Program-made: the position numbers and the translations under genes
Notes under the pieces: generated by a model
Seen by the model: the letters and a program-made list of their open reading frames with translations, nothing else
Database searches by the model: none
What the model was told of the DNA's origin: nothing
Origin: Verrucomicrobia bacterium UBA1211
GTDB taxonomy: Bacteria > Verrucomicrobiota > Kiritimatiellia > RFP12 > UBA1067
Assembly (NCBI GenBank): GCA_002309585.1
Contig: DBXN01000045.1
Span: forward strand, 1-19,593
DNA: 19,593 bases
Direction of reading: 5' to 3'
Shown: positions 7,191 to 14,388 of the stretch, one piece after another
How positions within the stretch are numbered: position 1 is the stretch's first letter
Layout of the letters: each line of letters opens with the position of its first letter

Positions 7191-9479
7191 ATGAGAAACG
7201 GTATTGTGTCGATCTTTCTTTTCACGATGGGCGTCGCGTGGGGTGCGCCGCTTTGGGAAGCGCCCGCGCCGGACGCGCGGAGTGTGACGGTGAAGCTGGC
7301 CGATGAGACCGAACTGCGGGTGGATGTGCTGGCGGAGAACCTCTTCCGGGTGCGGAAGAGCTGGACAAACTGCTGGACGGAATCCGGGCTGAACCGCTAC
7401 GGCATCCTGAAAGCCGACTGGCCGGAGGTAGCCTTCACCCGCGAGGAAGGGACGATCCGGACGGCGGCGGGCGCGCTGACGGTGGATCCGGAGAAGGGCA
7501 CCCTCCGTCTGAAGTCACAGGTCTCCGCCGCGGATCTCACGGTTGCGCCGCGCGTGGCGGGCAAGGGTTTCGCGATCACCTTCCCGCTGGCGAAGGGGGA
7601 GCGCATCTACGGTCTCGGGGACTGCAGCCGCGACGAGATCATGCGGCGCGGCAAGCGCTATGAGATCTGGGTGCGCAATGTGACGAGCTACATCCCCATG
7701 CCGGTCGCGCTGAGCCGGAACGGGTGGGGCGTGTTTCTGAACACCACCTGGCGCCATACCTGGGACGTAGGCGCGAAGGATCCCGACGCCATGGTGGCCG
7801 AAGCGCGGGAGGGGGAGATCGACTTCTACCTCTTCCTGGGACGGGACTATCCGGCGTTGCTCGACATCTACACGCGCCTCAGCGGCCGGCCGGCGCTCCT
7901 GCCGATCTGGGGATACGGGTTCACCTATGTCGCGAACCAAAACATCGACCAGTTCAATGTGATCAACGAGTGCATGCAGTTCCGTGACCGCGGCATCCCC
8001 TGCGATGTCTACGGTCTGGAGCCCGGTTGGATGAAAACCTTCTATGACTTTTCCATCTACAAGGAGTGGAATTCGGAGCGCTTCTACTTTCCCTATTGGG
8101 CGCCGATAGGCCCCCACACCTGGATCGGCGCCATGAACCGTATCGGTATGAAGCTCTCGCTGTGGCTCTGCTGCGACTATGATCTTTTCCGCTACGAAGA
8201 GCAGTGCGCCGCCGGACTCGCCAAAAAGAGCGGGCGGCAGGTGAAGGTTCCGGAGAACATCACCGAGACCTGGGAAGATGACCGCATCAACCCGGACGCG
8301 AAGAAAGACGACAAACCCCAGAAACCGTCATCCCACAAGGAGCAGATGTACCGGAAGCTCAAATGCCCCGAGGACGAGGTGCCCAACGGGATGCTGCCGT
8401 GGTTTGAGCATCTGAAGAAGTTCGTGGACCAGGGGGCGCAGTGCTTCAAGCTCGACGGCAGCAACCAGATCGGCGAACATCCGGATCGCGCCTGGGCAAA
8501 CGGTCGTACAGACGAGGAGATGCACAACCTCTATCCGGCGGTCTACGACAAACAGATGGCGCAGGGGTACGAGGCGTACACGGGCCGCCGCGCGATGGTC
8601 TATTCCGCCAGCGGTTACGCCGGAATCCAGCAGTTCGTGGCGACGTGGGCGGGGGATACGGGCGGCGGGCCCAAGCCGTTGGCCTCGCTGCTGAACCTCG
8701 GGATCTGCGGCCACTCCAACCAGAGCTGCGACATGTCGATCTTCAAGATCGACTCCCTGCACTTCGGTTTTCTCCAGACATGGAGCCAGCAGAACAACTG
8801 GGACTACTGGGATCAGCCGTGGATCCAGGAGCCGAAGGGTTTCGAGACATTCCGCCGTTACGCCCGCCTGCGTTACCGCCTGCTCCCCTATCTCTACACG
8901 GCCGCCTCCCAGGCATCCCGTACCGGGTGGCCCGTGATGCGCGCGCTGGCGTTGGCCTATCCGGACGAACCCGCATACGACACCGTCAAAACCACCTACC
9001 TGCTCGGGAACGATCTGCTTGTCTCGGCGTTCTCGCCCACCGTCGTCGTGCCGCCGAGCGTCTGGCACGACTGGCGCACGGGTGAGACGGTGACGGGTCC
9101 AACCGAACGCCCCGTGACGGTCACCGACGAGTGGGGCGGCGCCCTCTACGTGCGTAGCGGCGCGATCATCCCCATGCTGCCTGAGGGCATCCTGCATGTC
9201 GAGCGGGGCTGGAATGAGACGGTCGAACTTCACGTGTGGGCCGGCTCGGACGGCGCGGCCGAGTGGTACGAGGACGATGGCGACTCCCTCGCCTACCGAA
9301 GCGGAGCGTATGCGGTGACCCCGCTTGCGTACAAGGGCGGTGTCCTGACCATCGGGGCGCGAAAAGGGTCTTTCACCGGCATGCCGGCGACACACCGTGT
9401 GCGGGTCGTGCGCCATGACGAACACGGTCAGACGGTCATCGCCGAACGGGTGGTGGATGCCGCCGGCGCGACCTTCTGA
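7191..9479 (+). CDS. Exported glycoside hydrolase family 31 enzyme (alpha-glycosidase)
   Basis: A 762-residue retaining alpha-glycosidase of the GH31 type. The start at 7191 has GGGAGGAG 7 bases upstream and begins a signal peptide (MRNGIVSIFLFTMGVAWG-A), so it acts in the periplasm or outside. An N-terminal beta-sandwich (about 20-235) includes RIYGLGD. The (beta/alpha)8 barrel follows with LPIWGYGFTYV, then RGIPCDVYGLEPGWM. The likely nucleophile is D422 in CFKLDGSNQ and the likely acid/base D489 in TWAGDTGG, with a C-terminal beta domain after about 580. The strand that usually reads LDIDYM in alpha-glucosidases and xylosidases here reads LEPGWM (E277), and an extra charged, Lys/Asp-rich stretch lies at about 355-390. 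Substrate choice therefore cannot be assigned; alpha-glucoside, alpha-xyloside, alpha-galactoside or alpha-GalNAc activity are all known in GH31. It is the second gene of an operon with the propeller protein. Confidence 0.9.
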   Translation: MRNGIVSIFLFTMGVAWGAPLWEAPAPDARSVTVKLADETELRVDVLAENLFRVRKSWTNCWTESGLNRYGILKADWPEVAFTREEGTIRTAAGALTVDPEKGTLRLKSQVSAADLTVAPRVAGKGFAITFPLAKGERIYGLGDCSRDEIMRRGKRYEIWVRNVTSYIPMPVALSRNGWGVFLNTTWRHTWDVGAKDPDAMVAEAREGEIDFYLFLGRDYPALLDIYTRLSGRPALLPIWGYGFTYVANQNIDQFNVINECMQFRDRGIPCDVYGLEPGWMKTFYDFSIYKEWNSERFYFPYWAPIGPHTWIGAMNRIGMKLSLWLCCDYDLFRYEEQCAAGLAKKSGRQVKVPENITETWEDDRINPDAKKDDKPQKPSSHKEQMYRKLKCPEDEVPNGMLPWFEHLKKFVDQGAQCFKLDGSNQIGEHPDRAWANGRTDEEMHNLYPAVYDKQMAQGYEAYTGRRAMVYSASGYAGIQQFVATWAGDTGGGPKPLASLLNLGICGHSNQSCDMSIFKIDSLHFGFLQTWSQQNNWDYWDQPWIQEPKGFETFRRYARLRYRLLPYLYTAASQASRTGWPVMRALALAYPDEPAYDTVKTTYLLGNDLLVSAFSPTVVVPPSVWHDWRTGETVTGPTERPVTVTDEWGGALYVRSGAIIPMLPEGILHVERGWNETVELHVWAGSDGAAEWYEDDGDSLAYRSGAYAVTPLAYKGGVLTIGARKGSFTGMPATHRVRVVRHDEHGQTVIAERVVDAAGATF

Positions 9480-9553
9480 GATACGGGAAGGAGGGGGGTG
9501 AACAGTCGGATCCGCCGAGCGAAAACCGACCCGCGCCCGGCGCGGATTATAAG

Positions 9554-9580
9554 GCCGAAAGTGCCGGCAGATTCTTTTTT
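9554..9580 (+). terminator. Possible weak terminator after the GH31 gene
   Basis: A short GCCG/CGGC stem (9554-9557 with 9565-9568) with a 7-nt loop is followed by ATTC and six T residues at 9575-9580. A more stable GC-rich hairpin (CCGCGC/GCGCGG) lies just upstream around 9530-9545 but has no T-run. Either could end the GH31 transcript before the rpmH promoter; the support is modest. Confidence 0.3.
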
Positions 9581-9600
9581 CCGCGATTCGCGCTTTCCCA

Positions 9601-9630
9601 TTGACCCCGGGCCGCCGAATATGGTATGTT
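9601..9630 (+). promoter_or_regulatory. Promoter of the rpmH-rnpA-yidD-yidC operon
   Basis: TTGACC (9601-9606), an 18-base spacer and TATGTT (9625-9630) form a strong sigma70-type promoter. The predicted start near 9637 leaves a leader of about 37 bases to the rpmH ATG at 9674, containing the binding site AGGAG. Confidence 0.7.
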
Positions 9631-9673
9631 AATTGCTCTTTTGTGAACGTTTAGTTTTTAGGAGAAGCACATC

Positions 9674-9811
9674 ATGAAAATGACTTGGCAACCTTCCAAA
9701 ATCAAGCGCGCCCGCAAGATCGGTTTCCGTGCCCGCATGGCGACCCGTTGGGGACGCGACATCCTGCGTCGCCGCCGTCAGAAGGGCCGTCTGCGCCTGA
9801 CCCAGGTCTAA
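9674..9811 (+). CDS. rpmH: 50S ribosomal protein L34
   Basis: A 45-residue, strongly basic protein matching L34 over its full length. It has the conserved start MKxTWQPSKIKRARK, the core GFRARMAT and the C-terminal RRRRQKGRLRL run. L34 binds 23S rRNA in the large subunit. The usual family length is 44-46 residues. The ATG at 9674 is preceded by AGGAG about 9 bases upstream. It is the first gene of the cluster with rnpA, yidD and yidC, an arrangement found near the replication origin in many bacteria; dnaA is not next to it here, where the upstream neighbour is the GH31 gene. Confidence 0.97.
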   Translation: MKMTWQPSKIKRARKIGFRARMATRWGRDILRRRRQKGRLRLTQV

Positions 9812-9834
9812 TCGCGATGCCGGGAGGCGTCAAC

Positions 9835-10266
9835 GTGGACAGACCATCCTCGGAGAAGGAAAAGGTCCCGTTGATTCGCGGCCCTTTTCGTTTGGATTCA
9901 GCGCGTTATCCGGCCGTCTTTGCCGCAAAACGTTCCTTTTGCGGGAAAAAGATGGTTTTGTGGCTGAACCGGAGGGCGGAAGCCGGCCGAAGGGCCGGCG
10001 TTGTTGTTTCTAAACGGACCCTCCATGACGCGGTTGACCGCAATCGTGCGAAGCGGTTGCTCCGGGAGGCGTTCCGGCTGTCGCGGGGATGCCTGCCCGC
10101 GGACATCGAGGTCATCCTCATCGCGCGCGGCGGCATCCGGGGAACAACCTGCCGGGAGGTCCGCGCCGATCTTGAGCGGATCTGCCGGAAAGCGGGCATT
10201 TGGATGGCCCCTCCCGCCGAACATGGGGCCGGACCGGGAAGTGCGGAGCCATGCGCGGATGCCTGA
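9835..10266 (+). CDS. rnpA: Ribonuclease P protein component
   Basis: The protein subunit of RNase P, which with the RnpB RNA removes 5' leaders from pre-tRNAs. The family's RNR signature is clear as AVDRNRAKRLLRE (residues 66-78), preceded by AGVVVSKR and an N-terminal FRLDSARYPAVF strand. I place the start at the GTG at 9835 because GGGAGG ends 7 bases before it, giving 143 residues. The in-frame ATG at 9817 (149 residues) lies just before that site and has no binding site of its own. The frame stays open further upstream, but that part overlaps rpmH in another frame and is not coding. The tail (about 125-143: AEHGAGPGSAEPCADA) is a low-complexity extension. The 3' end overlaps yidD by 16 bases, pointing to translational coupling. 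Confidence 0.92.
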   Translation: MDRPSSEKEKVPLIRGPFRLDSARYPAVFAAKRSFCGKKMVLWLNRRAEAGRRAGVVVSKRTLHDAVDRNRAKRLLREAFRLSRGCLPADIEVILIARGGIRGTTCREVRADLERICRKAGIWMAPPAEHGAGPGSAEPCADA

Positions 10267-10529
10267 ACACGCTCGGCCGATGGGCGTGCGGATGCCTGAT
10301 CCTGATGGTGCGCGCCTATCAGATCGTGATATCGCCCCATCTGGGCAACTGCTGCCGGTTTGAACCCTCCTGTTCCGCCTACTGCATTGAGGCGTTGAAG
10401 ATACACGGTTTTTGGAAAGGCTGTGCGCTGACGGTCCGCCGCCTGCTCCGTTGCCGACCGTTCGGACCCAGCGGGTATGACCCCGTTCCCCCGAAAAAGG
10501 AGCCGCATGACGCGGAAAGGAAAGCATGA
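10251..10529 (+). CDS. yidD: YidD membrane-protein insertion efficiency factor
   Basis: A 92-residue member of the small YidD family, which assists YidC-dependent insertion at the inner membrane. The family core is present: YQIVISP, then CRFEPSCSAYCIEAL with its conserved cysteines, HGFWKG, the RRLLRCRPF run, and GYDPVP at the C-terminus. An amphipathic or hydrophobic N-terminal helix (about residues 5-22) would attach it to the membrane. The ATG at 10251 gives a length close to the usual 70-100 residues; no strong binding site precedes it, but the start lies inside the end of rnpA, so coupled translation is likely. Its stop overlaps the yidC start (ATGA, 10526-10529). Confidence 0.93.
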   Translation: MRGCLNTLGRWACGCLILMVRAYQIVISPHLGNCCRFEPSCSAYCIEALKIHGFWKGCALTVRRLLRCRPFGPSGYDPVPPKKEPHDAERKA

Positions 10530-12337
10530 ATAAACAGGAAAAACTTTTTGCATGTCTGTTAGGTCTGGCGCTCCTCGGCTGGATGGTCTACAGCACCAAC
10601 CAGGCGAAGGAACGCGCCAAGCGGATCGCCCAGAACCAAGTTGAGGCGGTTGCCACCCAGGAAACCGCGGCGCCCGCGCCCGAAAAGGAACCCGTCTTGA
10701 GCGCGCCCGCGGCCACCCCCGCCCCGCTTCCCGCCGTTCCGGCCGCCGCCACCCTTCCGCCGCCGGACAAACCCGAAAAGAGTGTCCAGCTGAAGAGCGC
10801 GGAGGGCGACCTCCTGCTCGACCTCTCCTCGCACGGCGCCGTGATCCGGCGCGCGACCTTGACCGCCTTTGCCGAGAATCCGGGCAAACCCGATCCGGAG
10901 AAGAATCCCCCTGTTGCCCTGAACTTCTCCGACGCGCCCGCCCTGGAACTCGCGGGCATGCCGGGACTGCCGCAGAACATGGCATACGAGCTGGCCCAGC
11001 CCGACGCCCATACGGCCACCTTCACCGCAAAGACCGGCGAGGGTCTGGAAGTCACCCGTCAGATCACGGTCGGCAGCAACTACGTGGTCCACGTCAAGGA
11101 TGTCTTCAAGAACGCCGGCGACCAGGTGCTCTCCATCGGCACCAACAGCGTCTGCATGGGAACGATGCCCCGCGGATCCTCCAAAAACGACACGCTTTCG
11201 ATGGACTCCCTGCCGAACCTCCCCAAAGCGAAGGTCCGTTTCTGGGACCGGGAGAAAAGCACCAAAAAACTGATGGCCGGCATGGCGGGCGGCGGTTTCG
11301 GCTGCAGCGGCTCGCCTTCAGCCGTCGGGCTCCCCGACACCATCACCATCCCCGTCACGGAATCCCAGAACTGGATTGCCTTGAAGAGCCGCTTTTTCGC
11401 CAGCATCTTCACATCGTCGGCCACGAATGACGGGTTCACCGTGACGCTGGCCCGCGACCTCACCAAACAGACCTATTTCCTGAACACCCTCTCCGCCCGC
11501 GTCTACTACACGGGTGGAACGCTTGCGCAGGGCGAGACCCTCACCCGCGACTATACCCTTTTCATCGGCCCCAAGAAGCTCTCCCTGCTCAGCAAGATGG
11601 GCAACCAGCTGGATGAGATCATGCAGTTCGGCATGTTCGCCTGGTTCTGCAAACTGCTGGTCCCGACCCTGAACTTCTTCTACCGGATTGTCCCGAACTA
11701 CGGCATCGCGATCATCCTCCTGACCTTCCTGGTCCGGATCATCTTCTGGCCGTTGACCCGGAAGAGCACCGAAGGCATGAAACGGATGCAGGAGATCCAG
11801 CCGAAACTCAAAGAGATTCAGGCCAAATTCAAAGACAATCCCCAGAAGATGCAGCAGGAGACCTTCGCCGTCTACCGGGAGAACAAGGTCAACCCCTTCT
11901 CCAGCTGCCTGCCGATGCTGATCCAGATCCCGGTCTTCATCGCACTCTTCACGGTTCTGCGCAGCGCGGTCGAATTGCGTTACGCACCGTTCCTCTGGAT
12001 CATCGACCTGAGCGAGCCGGAGAACCTGCTGGCCGGCGTCCTGCCGATCCCGCTGAACATCCTCCCGATCCTGATGGCCGCCACGATGGCACTCCAGAGT
12101 TACCTCACGCCGTCAGGGGGCGATCCGCAGCAGCAGAAGATCATGATGGTGATGATGCCGATCATGATGCTCCTGATGTTCTACAGCTTCCCGTCCGCGC
12201 TCTCCCTTTACTGGACCGTCAGCCAGGTCCTCTCGATCATCCAAATGGTGATGATCCACCGGCAGAGCCAAAAGAAGGAAACCGGCGCGACGCCCGACAA
12301 TACCCGCCTGACCCGCCAGCAGCGGCGCCATGCGTAA
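10526..12337 (+). CDS. yidC: YidC membrane protein insertase
   Basis: A 603-residue inner-membrane insertase that works alone or with SecYEG. The architecture is the Gram-negative type: an N-terminal transmembrane helix (about 8-24), a linker rich in Ala, Pro and Glu (about 38-88), a large periplasmic beta domain (about 90-355), then the conserved insertase core. In the core, R404 in FLVRIIFWPLTRKS corresponds to the conserved hydrophilic-groove arginine. The cytoplasmic hairpin MQEIQPKLKEIQAKF and the FSSCLPMLIQIPVFIALF segment follow. The last helices include a striking Met-rich stretch (KIMMVMMPIMMLLMFYSF). The start overlaps the yidD stop by four bases, and an AGGAAAG-type site lies just upstream within yidD. 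It fits the canonical rpmH-rnpA-yidD-yidC order. Confidence 0.97.
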   Translation: MNKQEKLFACLLGLALLGWMVYSTNQAKERAKRIAQNQVEAVATQETAAPAPEKEPVLSAPAATPAPLPAVPAAATLPPPDKPEKSVQLKSAEGDLLLDLSSHGAVIRRATLTAFAENPGKPDPEKNPPVALNFSDAPALELAGMPGLPQNMAYELAQPDAHTATFTAKTGEGLEVTRQITVGSNYVVHVKDVFKNAGDQVLSIGTNSVCMGTMPRGSSKNDTLSMDSLPNLPKAKVRFWDREKSTKKLMAGMAGGGFGCSGSPSAVGLPDTITIPVTESQNWIALKSRFFASIFTSSATNDGFTVTLARDLTKQTYFLNTLSARVYYTGGTLAQGETLTRDYTLFIGPKKLSLLSKMGNQLDEIMQFGMFAWFCKLLVPTLNFFYRIVPNYGIAIILLTFLVRIIFWPLTRKSTEGMKRMQEIQPKLKEIQAKFKDNPQKMQQETFAVYRENKVNPFSSCLPMLIQIPVFIALFTVLRSAVELRYAPFLWIIDLSEPENLLAGVLPIPLNILPILMAATMALQSYLTPSGGDPQQQKIMMVMMPIMMLLMFYSFPSALSLYWTVSQVLSIIQMVMIHRQSQKKETGATPDNTRLTRQQRRHA

Positions 12338-12350
12338 AGGAGACCCGACC

Positions 12351-13346
12351 ATGACCCCGGAGCGAACCGACCCGAATCCGTCACAACCCCTCCTTGAAGT
12401 CAAGAATCTGCGTTGCTGGTTCCCGATTAAAAAGGGTGTTTTCGCGCGGACCGTCGGATGGGTCCGCGCGGTGGACGGAGTTGATCTGACGCTCCGCCAG
12501 GGCGAAACCCTCGGAATCGTCGGCGAGTCCGGTTGCGGCAAATCCTCCCTCGCCCGTTCGATTCTCCGACTCAACAAGCCCCAGAACGGCGAGATTCTGC
12601 TGAACGGCGTCAATGTGTTGACCCTGCGGAAAAAAGCGCTCGAGCAATACCGCCGCGATCTTCAGGTGGTGTTCCAGGATCCCCAGGCGTCGCTCAATCC
12701 GCGCCATACGATTCTCGACATCCTGACCGAAGGGGCCATCGTCCACAAGCGGATCACGAAAGAGGAGCGGCGCGCGTTCGCGACCCGCCTGCTGAAGGAT
12801 GTCGGCCTGCCGGAAAGCGTCCTCGACCGTTACCCGCATGAGTTTTCGGGCGGCCAGCGCCAACGTATTTGCATCGCGCGAGCGCTCGCACTCGACCCGA
12901 AACTGCTGATCTGCGATGAGGCGGTGAGCGCACTTGACCTCTCCATCCGCGCGCAGGTTCTGAACCTGCTGGAGGAGATCCAGGAGAAACGGGGCATTTC
13001 CTACCTCTTCATCACGCACGATATCGGCGTGGTTGAACACATCGCGGACCGGATCATCGTGATGTACCTCGGACGCGTGATGGAAAGCGGCCCGACCGTC
13101 ACCGTCCTCTCCGCCCCGACCCATCCTTACACCCAGCTGCTGCTCAGCGCCGTCCCCCGGATCGGCAAGCGTTTGCCCGAGGAGAAGGACGCATCCGATC
13201 CCATTTCCGCAGCGGCAGCAGGCACGGGATGTCCCTTCGCGCCGCGCTGTCCGCGCGCCACCGACCGGTGCCGCCAGGAAGCCCCCGCGCTCCGTCCGCT
13301 GGCCGCCGATCCCGAACGCGCCTCCGCTTGCCACCTGACCGCCTGA
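12351..13346 (+). CDS. Oligopeptide/dipeptide ABC transporter ATP-binding protein (OppF/DppF type)
   Basis: A 331-residue ATPase of peptide or nickel importers. Walker A is GESGCGKSS (58-66), followed by a Q-loop in VVFQDPQASLNPR, the ABC signature SGGQRQRI, Walker B LLICDEAVSALD and the H-loop motif LFITHDIGVV. The C-terminal oligopeptide-transporter domain carries four cysteines (C294, C300, C307, C327) in the context GCPFAPRCP, which in OppD/DppD/OppF relatives is associated with an iron-sulfur cluster. The start at 12351 is preferred because AAAGGAG ends 8 bases upstream; an ATG at 12330 overlaps the yidC stop and has no such site. It begins 13 bases after yidC and is probably in the same transcript, yet no permease, binding-protein or OppD gene is adjacent, so its partners must be elsewhere. 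Confidence 0.93.
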   Translation: MTPERTDPNPSQPLLEVKNLRCWFPIKKGVFARTVGWVRAVDGVDLTLRQGETLGIVGESGCGKSSLARSILRLNKPQNGEILLNGVNVLTLRKKALEQYRRDLQVVFQDPQASLNPRHTILDILTEGAIVHKRITKEERRAFATRLLKDVGLPESVLDRYPHEFSGGQRQRICIARALALDPKLLICDEAVSALDLSIRAQVLNLLEEIQEKRGISYLFITHDIGVVEHIADRIIVMYLGRVMESGPTVTVLSAPTHPYTQLLLSAVPRIGKRLPEEKDASDPISAAAAGTGCPFAPRCPRATDRCRQEAPALRPLAADPERASACHLTA

Positions 13347-13370
13347 GGGTGGTTAGGTGGTTGGGTGGGG
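13347..13370. repeat. G-rich tandem microrepeat between convergent genes
   Basis: The 29-base gap between the oppF-type gene and uppP consists almost entirely of GGTGGTT-like units (GGTGGTTAGGTGGTTGGG and onwards), with six G-runs of 2-4 on the plus strand. It could fold as a G-quadruplex in the RNA or DNA. No conventional hairpin terminator separates these convergent genes. Confidence 0.6.
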
Positions 13371-13375
13371 TGTGA

Positions 13376-14164
13376 CTATTTCAGGCAGCAAATGACGAAG
13401 AGGCCCGCCAGAAGGCAATAGACGCCGAAATACCAGAACCGTCCGCCTTTGAGGACCTTGACCAGCAGCGCCAACGCGAAGTACCCCACCACCGCCGAAA
13501 CCAGCGCCCCGACCCCCAATAGCCAGCCGTGGTGCGCATCCGCCGCCGGCTCCGTCGCCTTCAGCATCTTCAGGATATCCAGTAACGCCCCACCCGCCAA
13601 GAGCGGCAGCACCATCACAAACGAAAACTCGGCCGCCACATCCGCCGCGATCCCCGCCATCCGTGCCGAAGCGATCGTCATGCCCGACCGGCTGATTCCC
13701 GGCAGAATCGCCAGCGCCTGCGCGATCCCGACCAGAAACGCACGTCCCCCGGTGATCGGCAGATTCCCCTTCCCCAGCCACCGCAGCAACAGCAACACCA
13801 AACCCGTGAACATCAGGAAGCCGCCGACCGAACGGGGGCTCTCATAAAACGCCTCGATCCTCTTGTGGCAAAGCAGATAGAAGACGACGGCCGGGATGGC
13901 CGAAAGGATCACATAGCCGAGATACAGCAGACTCTTCTTCTCCCGGCGCAGGCACCCCAACGCCAAGTCGATCAGGAACTTGCGATAGAAGATCAGGATG
14001 GAGAACATCGTCCCCACATGGAGGATCACCTCCAACTCCATCCCCGGCTTATTGACATCAAGAAGCGACTGCGCGATGACCAGATGTCCCGAACTGCTGA
14101 TCGGAAGGAACTCCGCAACCCCCTGCAGAACAGCCAGAACCATCACCTTGCAGAACTCGCTCAT
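13376..14164 (-). CDS. uppP: Undecaprenyl-diphosphate phosphatase (UppP/BacA family)
   Basis: A 262-residue polytopic membrane enzyme that removes a phosphate from undecaprenyl diphosphate, recycling the lipid carrier for peptidoglycan and O-antigen synthesis. Both family motifs are present: the glutamate-containing EFLPISSSGHL (18-28) and PGISRSGMT (155-163), the latter with the catalytic-site Ser and Arg. About seven to eight hydrophobic helices follow the family pattern, and the length is typical (about 260-280). The start at 14164 has AAGGAG 5 bases upstream. A longer frame continues upstream to 14392 but would read through the tRNA-Asp gene, so it is rejected. It is convergent with the oppF-type gene. 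Confidence 0.96.
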   Translation of the reverse strand: MSEFCKVMVLAVLQGVAEFLPISSSGHLVIAQSLLDVNKPGMELEVILHVGTMFSILIFYRKFLIDLALGCLRREKKSLLYLGYVILSAIPAVVFYLLCHKRIEAFYESPRSVGGFLMFTGLVLLLLRWLGKGNLPITGGRAFLVGIAQALAILPGISRSGMTIASARMAGIAADVAAEFSFVMVLPLLAGGALLDILKMLKATEPAADAHHGWLLGVGALVSAVVGYFALALLVKVLKGGRFWYFGVYCLLAGLFVICCLK

Positions 14165-14180
14165 ACCGACTCCTTGAAAC

Positions 14181-14205
14181 AAAAAGGCCACCTTTACAGG
14201 TGGCC
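14181..14205 (-). terminator. Intrinsic terminator after tRNA-Asp
   Basis: On the minus strand an 8-bp stem GGCCACCT/AGGTGGCC with a 4-nt GTAA loop (14186-14205) is followed by five T residues (14181-14185). It lies between the tRNA-Asp gene and uppP, 17 bases before the uppP start codon, so it either ends the tRNA transcript or attenuates read-through into uppP. Confidence 0.8.
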
Positions 14206-14211
14206 GAAAAA

Positions 14212-14288
14212 TGGCGGGGTCGACGGGATTCGAACCCGCGACCACCGGATCGACAGTCCGGTGCGCTAACCAATTGCGCCACAACCCC
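14212..14288 (-). tRNA. tRNA-Asp (anticodon GTC)
   Basis: Seventy-seven bases fold as a full cloverleaf on the minus strand. The acceptor stem pairs GGGGTTG with CGACCCC. The D-arm contains GGTTAGCGC. The anticodon stem CCGGA/TCCGG encloses the loop CTGTCGA with anticodon GTC. The T-arm has GGTTCGAATCC, and the 3' end is G73 plus an encoded CCA (14212-14214). It decodes GAC and GAU. A hairpin terminator follows 6 bases downstream. Confidence 0.97.
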
Positions 14289-14303
14289 GCAAAAAGTAGA
14301 GTT

Positions 14304-14332
14304 AAGGTATCAAATCGGCGGCGCGTTTGCAA
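14304..14332 (-). promoter_or_regulatory. Probable promoter of tRNA-Asp
   Basis: On the minus strand TTGCAA (14327-14332) is followed after 17 bases by TACCTT (14304-14309), placing the transcript start a few bases before the tRNA 5' end at 14288. The -10 box is poor (three of six matches), so this is a tentative call. Confidence 0.4.
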
Positions 14333-14388
14333 GCGCGAAAAACCCTTTTTTTCAAATATCTCCACAGAGGCAATTTTTCGCCCCTGCG

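Noticed and set aside
8328..9425. A 365-residue minus-strand frame inside the GH31 gene
   Set aside because: It is a shadow of the GH31 coding sequence, rich in Arg, His and Gly, with no recognisable domain.
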